From positions 2,819,001 to 2,883,000 of the forward strand of contig NC_089446.1 in assembly GCF_026210795.1 (NCBI RefSeq): DNA of 64,000 nucleotides, read 5' to 3'. The notes under the pieces are model-generated. The model was not told the DNA's origin. It searched no databases and worked only from the letters and a program-made list of their open reading frames with translations. The DNA is from Rhizophagus irregularis. Its lineage: Eukaryota > Glomeromycota > Glomeromycetes > Glomerales > Glomeraceae. Position numbers and translations under genes: made by a program. Positions 46,389-58,300 of the stretch are shown here, piece after piece; position 1 is the first letter of the stretch, and each line of letters opens with the position of its first letter.

Positions 46389-47323
46389 TTAAACAATGAT
46401 AACATCAATTTGAATTATTTCAAAAGATTTAGTAAAAAATAAACCAAATTCATTTTCAGTTCTACAAGAAACTTCAACTTGTTTAGCTACAACTTTTTTG
46501 ACACCAGATTTTGCAAGAATGAAATCTTGTAATTTCTTTAGATTATTACTTTGTAACAAAAATTGAATATCAGGTAAATCTTCTTCATTATCATTAACTT
46601 CTTCTTTCTTATCAGAATTAAAAAATTTCGAACTAGATGTTGAGTAAGAGAAAGATGAATTAAAAGAACGATTCGAATGAGATTGTGAAGAATAAGGAAG
46701 ATAAATCCATTCATGTGGATCCGTCAAATGTTCAAGTTCTGTTGTAATATTCTTAGATGTAACTACGTTTGGTGTCAAGTAAAATGTTACTTGTTGATGT
46801 CCACGTTTAGCATGGCGTTTCAAATAAGGAAGAATGACATCTTGAATCAAAGTATCCAATCTATAGATAACAAAAAAAAAAAGTCAAGAAAGAAATATTT
46901 TTTTTTGCGTAGAATTCAAAGTGTATAATACCTTTTTATAGCGTTATTAATAACAGTATCTTTTAAAGAATTTTTATAATCTTTATAAGGAGCAGAGAAT
47001 TCGCCAATAATAGATTCATAACTAGGTAAATTATCTTCTTCATTATCATCTTCAACTATATTATCATAAGGTATACGAAATTCTTTCAATTGTAATTCAA
47101 TAACTTCTTTGGCAACATTTCCTGGTACTAACAATTTACCATAACGAAGGTAGTCTAGAATTACGCTAAATGCTAAAGGATTATGATCAATAAATATTTC
47201 ATTTTTTGATGATGCTGATAAAAAGAGGGAATATAATTCATTATTTGGATATTTCTTTACTAAATCTTCTGATATTTCAAATTTGGTTCCTCCTACGTTA
47301 AAGATTACATTATTTTTTGGCAT
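46389..47323 (-). CDS. BTB/POZ (KCTD-like) domain protein
   Basis: Exon 1 is 46932-47323 and exon 2 46389-46860, joined across a phase-2 GT-AG intron of 71 bp. The protein has 287 residues. Residues about 5-90 are a T1/BTB domain of the potassium-channel-tetramerisation type: VIFNVGGTKFEIS at the start, then FIDHNPLAFSVILDYLRYGK. Such domains oligomerise and often present substrates to CUL3 ubiquitin ligases. A further acidic linker (EDDNEEDNLP) and a C-terminal alpha/beta region (HQQVTFYLTPNVV, GLFFTKSFEIIQIDV) with a Ser-rich insert follow. There are no channel segments, so it is a soluble adaptor-type protein. It is divergent from the flotillin gene. Confidence 0.9.
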
Positions 47324-48144
47324 TTTTGATGTTAAATCTTTGAAGAATTTTTTTTTATGAAGTAAGAAGGAAATAAAAAGAATATTTTATTTTGATAAAC
47401 AAGAAAGCTATTTATTGTGTAATCATGTGTCACTGATTTTGCTGCGGCAAGTCTGATAACAGGAACTCTTTATTTAGCTATTTTTGTGTGAATAATCCGT
47501 GGGATCAACATATTCAAGTGACGAGTTCAAGTGACCACATAAAGATATCTTTCGCATCGCATCTTGAAAGAAAAAAAAGAAAACTTCTTTTTGTGTTATT
47601 ATTTTTATTTTTATTATTTTCTTCTATAAAGATGAAAATTGTACATATTAATCTCCAATTACGGTTAAATAAAAAAATAATGTTTCGATTGTTTCAATAA
47701 GAAAATTCTTGACGTCAAATCGGATTCGGGTCACATAAATAAATAACATTATCTTTAAAATTTTAGATCGAAATGTTACGGTGCGCGAAAAATCAAATTT
47801 TCAGCCATCAAGGAAATAAGTCTAAATTTGATCAAACAAACGACGATTTTCCAAAAAACTCGAAATAAAAAAAAAAATTTTCATTATGTATAAACACAAA
47901 AAATTTTCTTATATAAGTTCAACATATTTTTCCTGCTTCCAATTTTTTTTTTCTTTTCGATATATTTATAAATAATTATTATAAATATTTTTTAACTCGA
48001 AATACAAATACAATAAATATAATAAAATATAATTCTTTAATTTTAATCATTTTTTTTTCCTCGAATTTCTCGCGTTTTTCAACTTTAATTTCCTTATTTC
48101 CTTGGTCTAAAAAAACGCAAATAACCATTTAATAATTCGTAATC
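47324..48144. promoter_or_regulatory. Divergent intergenic region, BTB and flotillin genes
   Basis: 821 bp lies between two divergent ATGs. It contains CGCATCGCATCTTG near 47555 and T-rich strands next to the flotillin start (47930-48080). It must hold both promoters, but no defined element can be assigned. A 70-codon open stretch at 47488-47700 is low complexity and not supported as a gene. Confidence 0.5.
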
Positions 48145-49667
48145 ATGTACAGAGTCAGGTAAAGATCATTTACTTGTCTCATTAATTAATTATTAATTTA
48201 TTTTTGTATTCATCCGTGTTTATAATTTAATAGTAATCCCAATCAGTACTTGGTAAAGACTGGTGCTTTCGTTAAGGATGTCAAATTGTTAAAGAAGTCT
48301 TTCGTATTTCCAGGTAAACATATGATACTTCTTCTTATTCACAATTCAATTATAATTTCTTATACTTTCTTTGTATATTTTATTTTTCTAAATTTTCACA
48401 GGTCAAAGGTCTATATTCTTTGACATAACACCTGCAAACTATACACTTCAATTACAAGCTATGACAACTGAAAAATTAGAATTTAATTTACCGGCTGTAT
48501 TTACCATAGGACCAAAAGATGAGCCAAAGGCATTAGAACGCTATGCAAAATTATTAGCAACGAATGGTAAAAATAGTGAACATGTAAAAGAATTAGTTAG
48601 AGGTATCATTGAGGGTGAAACGAGAGTTATAGCTGCTGCTACGACTATGGAAGAAATCTTTCAAGAAAGAAAAAGTTTTAAAGAACAAGTTATTAAAAAT
48701 GTTCAAGCTGAATTGGATCAATTCGGTTTATTCATTTATAATGCTAATGTTAAGCAACTTCAAGACACTCAAGGCTCTGAATATTTTGCTTATATGGTAT
48801 GTAAAAAGTGAAAAAAAAAAATAAAAGATCACGTGACTAAAAAAATTTTTCTTTTAATTATAGCGTATGAAAACTCATGAAGGTGCTGTAAATAAAGCTA
48901 AAGTTGATGTTGCTGAAGCTAAATATAAGGGAGATGTTGGTGCTAAAGAACGTGAAGGTCTTACACGTCAAGAAACGGCAAAGATTGAATCCGACACCGT
49001 TATTATAGAAAATGAACGCAAGGTGCAAGTAGCAGAAGCTGAGATGACTCTAGCAACAAAAAAATCGGAATATGAAAAGAAAATAAAACTCGCAAGTATT
49101 GAAGCAACTCAAGCTGCAAAAATGCGTGAAAGTGAATTACAAAAACAAGTTGAAGAACGTAGATTATTATCAGAAACAGAAAGATTACGTGTACAATATG
49201 TTGCCAAAGCTACAGCAGAATTTGAAGCTTCTAAAGCTGTTGCAAATGCTAAACTATATACCTCACAAAAAGATGCAGAGGCTCAATTGTGTTTAAAACA
49301 AAAAGAAGCTGAAGGTTCTTTAGCTATGTATAATGCTCAAGCTGAAGGTGTTAAAAATATAGTGGATGCTTTTGGAGGGGATACCAATGCTGCTATACAA
49401 TATTTTATGATTGAACATAATATTTACCCACAATTGGCTAAAGAGAACGCTAACGCCATTCAAGGTCTTAATCCAAAGATTACTGTTTGGAATACTGGTG
49501 GTGAATCAAGTGGAGATGGTTCATTAGGTGTTATGAAAAATATCTTTCAATCAATACCCCCACTTTTAAGCACGATTAAAGAACAAACCGGAATTACCCC
49601 ACCTTCTTGGATGATTAATGTACCCAACAATGATTCAAGTCTTACCAGCGGCAGTGATAACAAGTAA
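48145..49667 (+). CDS. Flotillin/reggie-like membrane scaffold protein
   Basis: Four exons: 48145-48158 (14 nt, encoding MYRV plus two bases), 48234-48313, 48402-48796 and 48864-49667. They join in phase to 430 residues. The N-terminal half is an SPFH/Band-7 domain ([78 protein letters not shown]). The second half is the flotillin coiled coil rich in Ala-Glu ([29 protein letters not shown]), followed by the characteristic [20 protein letters not shown] region. Flotillins oligomerise on the inner leaflet of membrane microdomains. Length is close to the usual 420-430. The first ATG was chosen because only it opens the [13 protein letters not shown] start typical of the family. Confidence 0.95.
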
Positions 49668-49670
49668 TAA

Positions 49671-52362
49671 AAATTGATACCGAAAATGTCGAAACTTCTC
49701 ATTTTTATTTATTCATTTTTTACGATTAGACTTCGTTGGCTATTAACATAATATATTATACATAATGTTAAATTCGTATTTTTTTTTTATAAATAACATG
49801 TATTTTCGTATTATCAAATAAACTTTAAAATTATTTTATAAACGCATCACGTGACTTTAAGGCACGTATTTATTTCCATTTAAAAGTTTATTGGTATTGA
49901 ATTCCTGAGAATTACAGGTAACAGGTATCTAATGAAAGTATTCGTTATTTTATGAAATTGCTGATTCAATGATAACGTCCTGTATACAATTTTTAACTTT
50001 TATTTGTCCTTTTAACTCGTAAAATATCCACACTAAAAATATCATCACTGAGGTATACTATTATGCTAACTTATATATTTAATTTATGCACAAATCGTTA
50101 TTTTCAACTAATTATCATAACTTAAATATGAATTTATGTAATGAGAATTTTTTTCATGCCATATTGTTTTTATCTCATTTCCATGCTAGTAGAATCTTCC
50201 CAGGCTCAATTTTAAAACGAATGTTCTTTAAGATTTGTGAAATATTTTTAAACATGAAGAAAAATTATAATAAAGATAATATGTTCAGTTTATTATTTCA
50301 TCTTTAAATGCCATTCTTTCAAGTTGATAAATGATAATTGACTATTTGATAATAAAACACCATAATGCTGCTACAGCAATTGATGCAGTTACAATGGAGC
50401 TAGAAAATTTGACTGAATTTTGCTGGATGACTAATGGTAAATTTAATTATTAAAAATAATATTAAAATAGCAAATACTTTGATGCTTTAATCAATAAAGT
50501 AATTTATGTATGTAAATAAACTTCAATATCATTTTATTTAAAAAAAAATAGATTCTGCACCAATTCGACGCCCTGCGTCCTGCGAATTTGTTTCTAGGAT
50601 ATTATAACTATAACTTTGTTTTACATTTAAAATGAAAAATAGGTTTAATGTTAAAAACATCTTAATAATAATCAACTTTCATAAGCAGATTAAAAAAAAA
50701 GATGTATCTTAGCGTATTTATTATTAACCCTTCAATAAGAAGAATTACTTGGATAAAATAATAAATAAATATATAAATATAGTAAATAATATGAATAAAT
50801 AAATATATATATATATATACGCAGTATACATATACCGCATTAAAGGAAGGTAAAAGGAATGTAAAAGGACTGAAATAATTGTATTTGATTAAATCTTTGT
50901 TAAACTAATAAAAAATATTTTTTCCTGAATGATTTTACTACCAAATGCGTAAACATGAAATTTAGCAAAAATAAGTTGTGGTTAATGTTTGCTATAAAAT
51001 ATTGATACCAGGATTCGTTCTCTATAATATTAAAAATTAAAAAAATTAAAATTAGGACGAAGGAAACCTTTTATAAATCTAAATTTTTAGAACTTACACA
51101 TTCAATGCTACATGTATCATCGGAACTAAAAATTTAATAGAAATAAAAATTTGCTGATAAAGTCGAGCCATTTTTGTCACGAAATTTTTATATTTTAACA
51201 AAGGTTTAATTTTTCTTTTTTTTTAAAAAAAAAGAAAAAAAGAAAAAAAGAAAAAAAAATGATGTATGTTATATATCTCCAAGTTTCCAAGACATTATTA
51301 TATAAAAAAATTCGTATAACTCTTAACAATAAATTAAAGAGTGTGGCAAGATCTGGGATTAATCGGATCAGATCCACATTGGTTTAACAAGGAGGAATAT
51401 AGTAAGGAAAAATTGTAAACATGTGATGCATAATAGAATTACTATGTTATATACTCCTTAATAGTCATTAAAAAAAATGAATTTCACGTGCAAAGGAATA
51501 AAATTTATAAAATAAAATAAAAAAGGATGCCAATTAGCCTATCTATCACTTAAACGGATGCATTGTAATACATCAATAATAGGTAATACTAAGTATTACT
51601 ATTATTTCCAGCATGATCTCCGGAGAAAATCAAGGCTCCATCAAGCAAAGCCCGGAGAAAAATTCAATCGTTACTATATTGGAGAATATTCCAAATCTCC
51701 GTCAACCAATTATACAGAAGGTAATAAATTAAAATATACTTTTACTTTTATTTATCAGTTAATATTAATATTTGTTATTTTTAGTGAGTTGTTATAATAA
51801 CACAATAACACTGATCACAGTCATGGATATTGGATTAAGAACTTGATTGTTTTTCGATGAATCTCATTCTGACACATAATGATACAACTGAAAATAGGTA
51901 TCGCCGAAATATAATCTCTGGCCTGAGTTATTAACAATGTTGTATAATGTTGGCCCAATTTTTCGGTGAAACGTCCTTTCGGAGAAATGACTTTCGGCGA
52001 AATCCCGTAACCCTGAAAATGATATTTTGTAAATTCCGAAATGCAGAATAATATAACTGCGGATTTTATGTTAAAAATTGCCGGGCAAATCTACCCACGA
52101 AAGAATAAAATATTTATTGGAAGTGTTGTTCACACTTTATATTTTTTTTTCAAGTACATTTTCTCCGATCACGGAGTTCAATGAACTGGTTTTTACTTAA
52201 TTATTTTTATAGACACTTATTTATTTTTATTAATTTAATAAATATATCACGAAAATTTTTTTAACATTAAAAAAAAAACTGTCTGATGCTACTTAATTTT
52301 CTAAATAAATGCCACAAATGACGTTATAAATAATTATAAATTCTGATTTACAAAGGATAAAA
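49671..52362. other. Intergenic DNA between flotillin and RNF213-like genes
   Basis: 2.7 kb without a supported gene. A 73-codon frame at 50086 and a 79-codon frame at 51558 (HDLRRKSRLHQAKPGEKFNR, ending at a GT-like site near 51720) match nothing known. 51200-51262 is a near-palindromic A/T run (T4-CTT-type then its complement). 51970-52010 carries CGGTGAAACGTCC, CGGAGAAATG and CGGCGAAATC words, a repeat remnant. Confidence 0.5.
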
Positions 52363-55300
52363 TTACATTGCATCAAAATTATTTCCCTGCTTTTTAGGTT
52401 TTCTTCTTTGATCATTATTACGTGGCCTTGATGGCCCTGCAGAATTATTATTAGATGATCTTCCTGCAGAAGAATTTGGTTCTGGTGCAAAATCATTATT
52501 ATTAAATGGCCTTGTTTGTCTTCTTGTAGAAGGATTTGATTCTGGTACAAAATCATTATTATTAAATGGCCTTGTTTGTCTTCTTGTAGAAGGATTTGAT
52601 TCTGGTGCAAAATCATTATTATTAAATGGCCTTGTTTGTCTTCTTGTGGAAAGATTTGATTCTGGCGCAAAATCATTATTATTAAATGGCCTTGTTTGTC
52701 TTCTTGTAGAAGGATTTGATTCTGGCGCAAAATCATTATTATTAAATGGCCTTGTTTGTCTTCTTGTAGAAGGATTTGATTCTGGTGCAAAATCATTATT
52801 ATTAAATGGCCTTGTTTGTCTTCTTGTAGAAGGATTTGATTCTGGTGCAAAATCATTATTATTAAATTGCCTTGTTGGTCTTCTTGTAGAAGAATTTGAT
52901 CTTCTTGTAGAAGAATTTGATCTTCCTGTAGAAGAATTTGATTCTGATCCATTAAATGGCCTTGGTGATCTTCCTGTAGAAGAATTTGATTCTGATCCAT
53001 TAAATGGCCTTGGTGATCTTCCTGTAGAATAATTTGATTCTGGTGTAAAATCATTTCTTGTTGATCTTCTTGTAGAAGGATTTGAATCTGGTGCAAAATT
53101 ATTATCAAATGGTCTTGTTGATGGCAACGTAGAAGAATTTGAATCTGATGCAAAATTATTATCAAATGGTCTTGTTGATGGCAACGTAGAAGAATTTGAA
53201 TCTGATGCAAAATTATTATCAAATGGCCTTGTTGATGGCAACGTAGAAGAATTTGAATCTGATGCAAAATTATTATCAAATGGTCTTGTTGATGGCAACG
53301 TAGAAGAATTCGATGATGCCGTATTAAAATACACGCTACTCATAGGTACGGTCGTGACTTCTTCTGAATTATAATCAGGTTCAGAAAATACATCATTTGA
53401 ATCTTGTGAGGCTTTAAATTTATTCCTATTTCCTTTATAATCAGATTCAGAAAATACATCATTCGAATTTTGTGAGGCTTTAAATTTATTCCTATTTCCT
53501 CCCATTTGTTGATTTTTTTTCTTATTTTCCTGTTATAAAAATAAGATAATAAGTTAGTGAAACTTTTTTTTTTTAAAAAAAAATATAATATAATTTGAAA
53601 ATTTTCATTTTACCTCAATTTTAGAACTAACATATAAATAAGCCTCATAAATATGACACACTAATAAGGAGTCAGGAAATTTGTCGTCTATTAATTCCAT
53701 TGAAATATGAGCAGGCCACAAATTTAATCCTTCATCTGTTATATAAACATTTAATGGGTGTTCGTGCCTATTTGGATCTAAAAATCTTTGCATAAATCTT
53801 TTCAATGCAGTAGCAAATATTTCTGGTTTTATGTATCTTTCTGTATCTGAAACTCGTTCGAATCCAACCGCTAAATCAATTTCCTGCTTTACTTGGTCTG
53901 TAATTTCAGTTTTGAATTTTTCATCGATATATTGTATCACGGAATTTGCAACTTGATCTTCAATCAATTCATATAAAGCTATCAAATGCTTGAGACACAA
54001 TCCAGCTCCTAACAAATCGTTAAAAGATTTGTTATCTAATAATATCGATAATTTCATCCATTGGTTAACGTATTCTGCGATTTGAGTCTCTCCATTTCCA
54101 ACCGAAGTGCGTTTCACAAAGCAAAGTAAAATTTCCAATGAAGATAAAAGTTCAGACGAGTTATCATAAGATAATGAATAATCATGAGTTTGATATCTGT
54201 ATGAATTGTTAGTTACTCCCATAATTAAAGGAATCTTATCGGATGGAATTTTATATTGAGGAATTAAAGTTTTGATATCACCTAGAATTCTCATGTGTCC
54301 CTGGAATAATTCCATATGATATGGGAATGGCTCCATATATGCTTGTGAATCATTCAAAGTATTTATATGAACTTTTTCAAAAACTAGTCTATGCGCGAGA
54401 TCCATTTCAATTTTTTGTAAATCATAAATTACATCTTGGCCTCGTCCAGTTTCGAGATTACGATCACTATATTGTAGAATGTTTTCATCCCATTCATAAT
54501 TTATAAAATTATTTTGTTTTGTTTGATTGATTCCTAAAGATTGAATATAAAAACGAGTAGAACTTTCTGCAGAGGTGATATCAGTTCCTGTTTCCTGTAT
54601 AAAATAGGATTCTTCTAAGAATTTAATCGCTTTAGAATGTCCTGTAGAAATTGTTAAAACTTCTTGTAAGAAGTTGTTTTGTAATCCAATCAAATATTCT
54701 AAAATAGCACTGAGATACACGCCCGAATCTTTTGGTTCGACCAAAGCAAGTGAAATACGGGATCTCAAATTTATATCAGGTTTTGGTTTCGGAAGTTCGT
54801 GACATTGAAATTGATCGATATCATTTATAACTTCATTCCAAGCTTTAGCAAAATCATTGAAATTTGAAGTTAAATACTTGAATATTTCTTCAGATTCTCC
54901 GTTATTAGATTCTTCATTTATAAATTTTTGGAAAGTTTTTTCTTGCGCGCTCTCACGACTCAAGCGGTATCCAAGACGTGATGATATTATTTGTACAAAA
55001 TTCACTATCGGCCAAAGGTATTTAATTTTTTCTAATTTATCGGAATACCTAAAGAATATTGAAATAAAAGGAAAATATGTTTCGTGTTTTTCTATGTCTG
55101 AATTGTAATAAGCACGAAAACCTTGAAAACTAATTGTTCCTATAGATCTCCAAAGTCTTGGTAAATGTTCAAGTTTGTATTTTCGATCCATCGGTAATGT
55201 TTGATTAACTTCTCCTTCAATGATGTTTGAATTTCCCTGAGTTTTGGCCAAAGCAATGTCAAGTTTGGCACGAAATTGATTAGCTGTATTCGTAACACTT

Positions 55301-58300
55301 TTAATTAATGGAGAAACATAATTTTGTGCAAATTTTGCTTCCCATTCTTCACGCTCCCCAGGTGTCTTTAATGTTAAATCTTTGGGTGGATTCATGGTCA
55401 TTCTATCAAGAATTGCATGTAGTAAGAGAGCTAGACTTTCTTCACGGCAATTCAAAATTTTTAAAAGAACTTTCCAATCATTTTTAATATGTCTCGTACA
55501 ATATGCCAGGCTATCGCTTGCTACATTATTATTTTTTTGTAAAAAGGTATTTGCAGTACCAGAAGGAGCCCAAGCTCCAATTATTGAATGAATAAATAAA
55601 TGAAGAATTCTATATGAAGCCGGAGGTAAATTGCGAACACTATGATTGATATCTTCATTCTCAGCTTCAGCAATATATCCCTTGTCGTCTTTTGCAACCA
55701 AAGTTTTCCTGATTGGAGCATTATCTAACCTTGTATTTCCAGCTTCGGATACATGATTCTCACCACCAATCATATTGCCACATTCTGGGCATTTACCTCG
55801 CCCATTAGCTTGCCCACAATCACCAATAAGATAAACATAACCACATTTACATTGATACCTTTTTAGTAAAAAAAAAGAAATACTTTTTAGAACAAAATTG
55901 AAATATATAAAAAATCAATTGTAACTAAATATATATAAATATAATTACCGAGTAAATTGACCATTCTTTTGGAAGACAGCACTTAATATGATAGATTCTA
56001 CATCTGACGGGCAAGTGAGAATATACAACCCATTACAATAATTCAAATTCTGCAGTAAATTAGCTAATGGTGACGCATCTGCTGGAAGAGATGAATGCAA
56101 TGCTATAACATGTCCAACTACTGACTTAATTAGTAAATCTGAATTACTAGTATCAATATTAAGGTATAATAATGGACATTGATTTGTGGTTATTTTTGTG
56201 ATAATTTGCCTATAAATAATAGATAAAGAGGATATTTGCTCAATTTTTTCATTTAAAAATCCTGCAACTTGATTTTCTACATGAGCCCAATCCTTTGTTG
56301 CTCTTATAGCATGAAGACGATTAAGAATAATTCCCATAAATGAAATTCTAGCATTAATTGATTCTTTCCTTTTTAAGGCTTTAAAGATTTGGTTAAATTG
56401 ATCTCTATTATTGTAAGAGTAAAGTATTGAAAAACAATTTTCCATATCAGAATAATCTTTTAGTGAATAGTAAGCATTAAATTGCAATCGAGTTTCCTGA
56501 TTATTGTCCCAAGCTAATGAACCAAGCCACGGCAAAGCATTTGTTTGGCCCTGGCAAAATTTTTTGATATCATCCATAGAATATTCTCTATTACGTAAAT
56601 CTCGTATAAAATAAATCTTTAATGAATGGATCAAAGGATAAGATTGTTCCATGAAATAATTAAGATGATTCAACATTTGATTAGGGTCAAAATCATCAGT
56701 TTCCATCAAATTCAAAGAATTAAATTCAATCGATTGGAATATGGTAACTTGAATTGTTTCATCCCAAAATCTATGAACAAATTCTTTCATGAATGCAATC
56801 GCTGTTATTTTTTGTAACCCCCTAGTATTTCGAGCATATAAAGCCTCAATTGCATAACGGAAATAGGGCGATAATTTAATCAAGTCATATTGAGCAAAAT
56901 ATGTTGTCTGAATAATGTCACAAAATAATGCCGCCATTAATGAGTCATAATTTCCATTTTCCAAACATTCGTTAATAATTTCAAATCGTAGTGAATATAA
57001 CATTTCTTCCGGATTAACTAGCCATGTAAAGAAGTTGAAAGGTTCATTCTTATTTTCTTCTTCAAATATACTCTTAATAATTTTTCCCATAAGAGGAAAG
57101 GGATCTTCCAAGAATAAATTACGATAAAGTTCCAATCTAGAAGGTGATTCGAATGGAATAATTTCTAAACTTTTCATGACAAAAGATTGTTTTGCAAATG
57201 TTATTTTGTTTTCTTGTTCGGCTTCAACGGTTTCAATGTTTCTGAATATTTCAAAGACATCGTGAATAAACCGTGCTGAAAAAATTTCATCATCATCGGT
57301 TTCTCTGGTCTCTCTGGTCTTGATAATTTCTTTGATAGTATCCAAAGTAATCAACTCAGTCGATAATAAATCATAGCAAATTTGTAATAATTGAAAAGAT
57401 TCTGTCCTGGTAAAACCTGAAACCTTTTCACAGAGATTCAAAACTTTTTTAATTTCGCGTTGCAATTCAATTGTTTCTTGACTTTTAATAATTTTTCTGA
57501 ACATCATATTCGTAACTTCGTCCACAAGGTAGTCATCAAAATTTTCATTTGTAAGATCAGCGTCATCCATATAAACTTGATTAACAATGTTAGGACACAT
57601 GTGAACTAATTGAAATGCTGCTAAGGTAGAATTAGCATGCTCCCACCAAAATGTATGCAATAAAATAGGATTTAAGATTTCCTCTTTACCAAGTTTACAT
57701 TTGAGAATATAGGATAATACAGAAATATTTTTTAAACTAGTTTCACTATTGCAAATTATGCTAACAAAATCCTTAAAATATAAATCTGAAGCTTGTTCTA
57801 ATGGAGAAGTCCTTAATAGTGTTATAGAATTAAATACTTTATTGGTAAAACTTTTAATGTAATCTTCGTAAATGTGCTCCAATAATTTTCCGGTAGAAAG
57901 ATCTATATTTTCCATATCTTCCCTAAGTGATGATATTTCTTCCTCGTATAAAGTTTTGAAGTTATCAATTTGCTTCATAAAGTAAAATGAAAATGGAAAT
58001 TGTAGATTTAATCCACTAACGGATATTGTATATCCATCTGGCTTAGGTTCTGGTAATATGTCAATATCAACGATATTATTATCCATAAACATTTCTTTCC
58101 AGAAATTGAGAAATTGTATGCGTTGTTGTGATATCTCAGCTTCTGATAAGTCATGAATAAGAAATGTTTTTGTAGCTCCTAGACGCTCTAGAGAACATAA
58201 AATTTTCGCAATAGGATGACGAACCAATGTACGGATGTGTGCTTGTAAAGCAATAGAAAACGAAGAATACGGATATAACAATTTTTTGTTGGATGCCACA

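Noticed and set aside
52646-53032. Plus-strand open frame of 128 codons across the tail repeats
   Set aside because: It is the antisense of the 60-bp array; a unit length divisible by three keeps it open automatically, and it has no conserved domain.
52293-53279. A 328-codon minus-strand frame rich in HQIQILLRCHQ repeats
   Set aside because: It is an out-of-frame reading of the RNF213-like tail repeats; the alternative frame joins in phase to the upstream exon.
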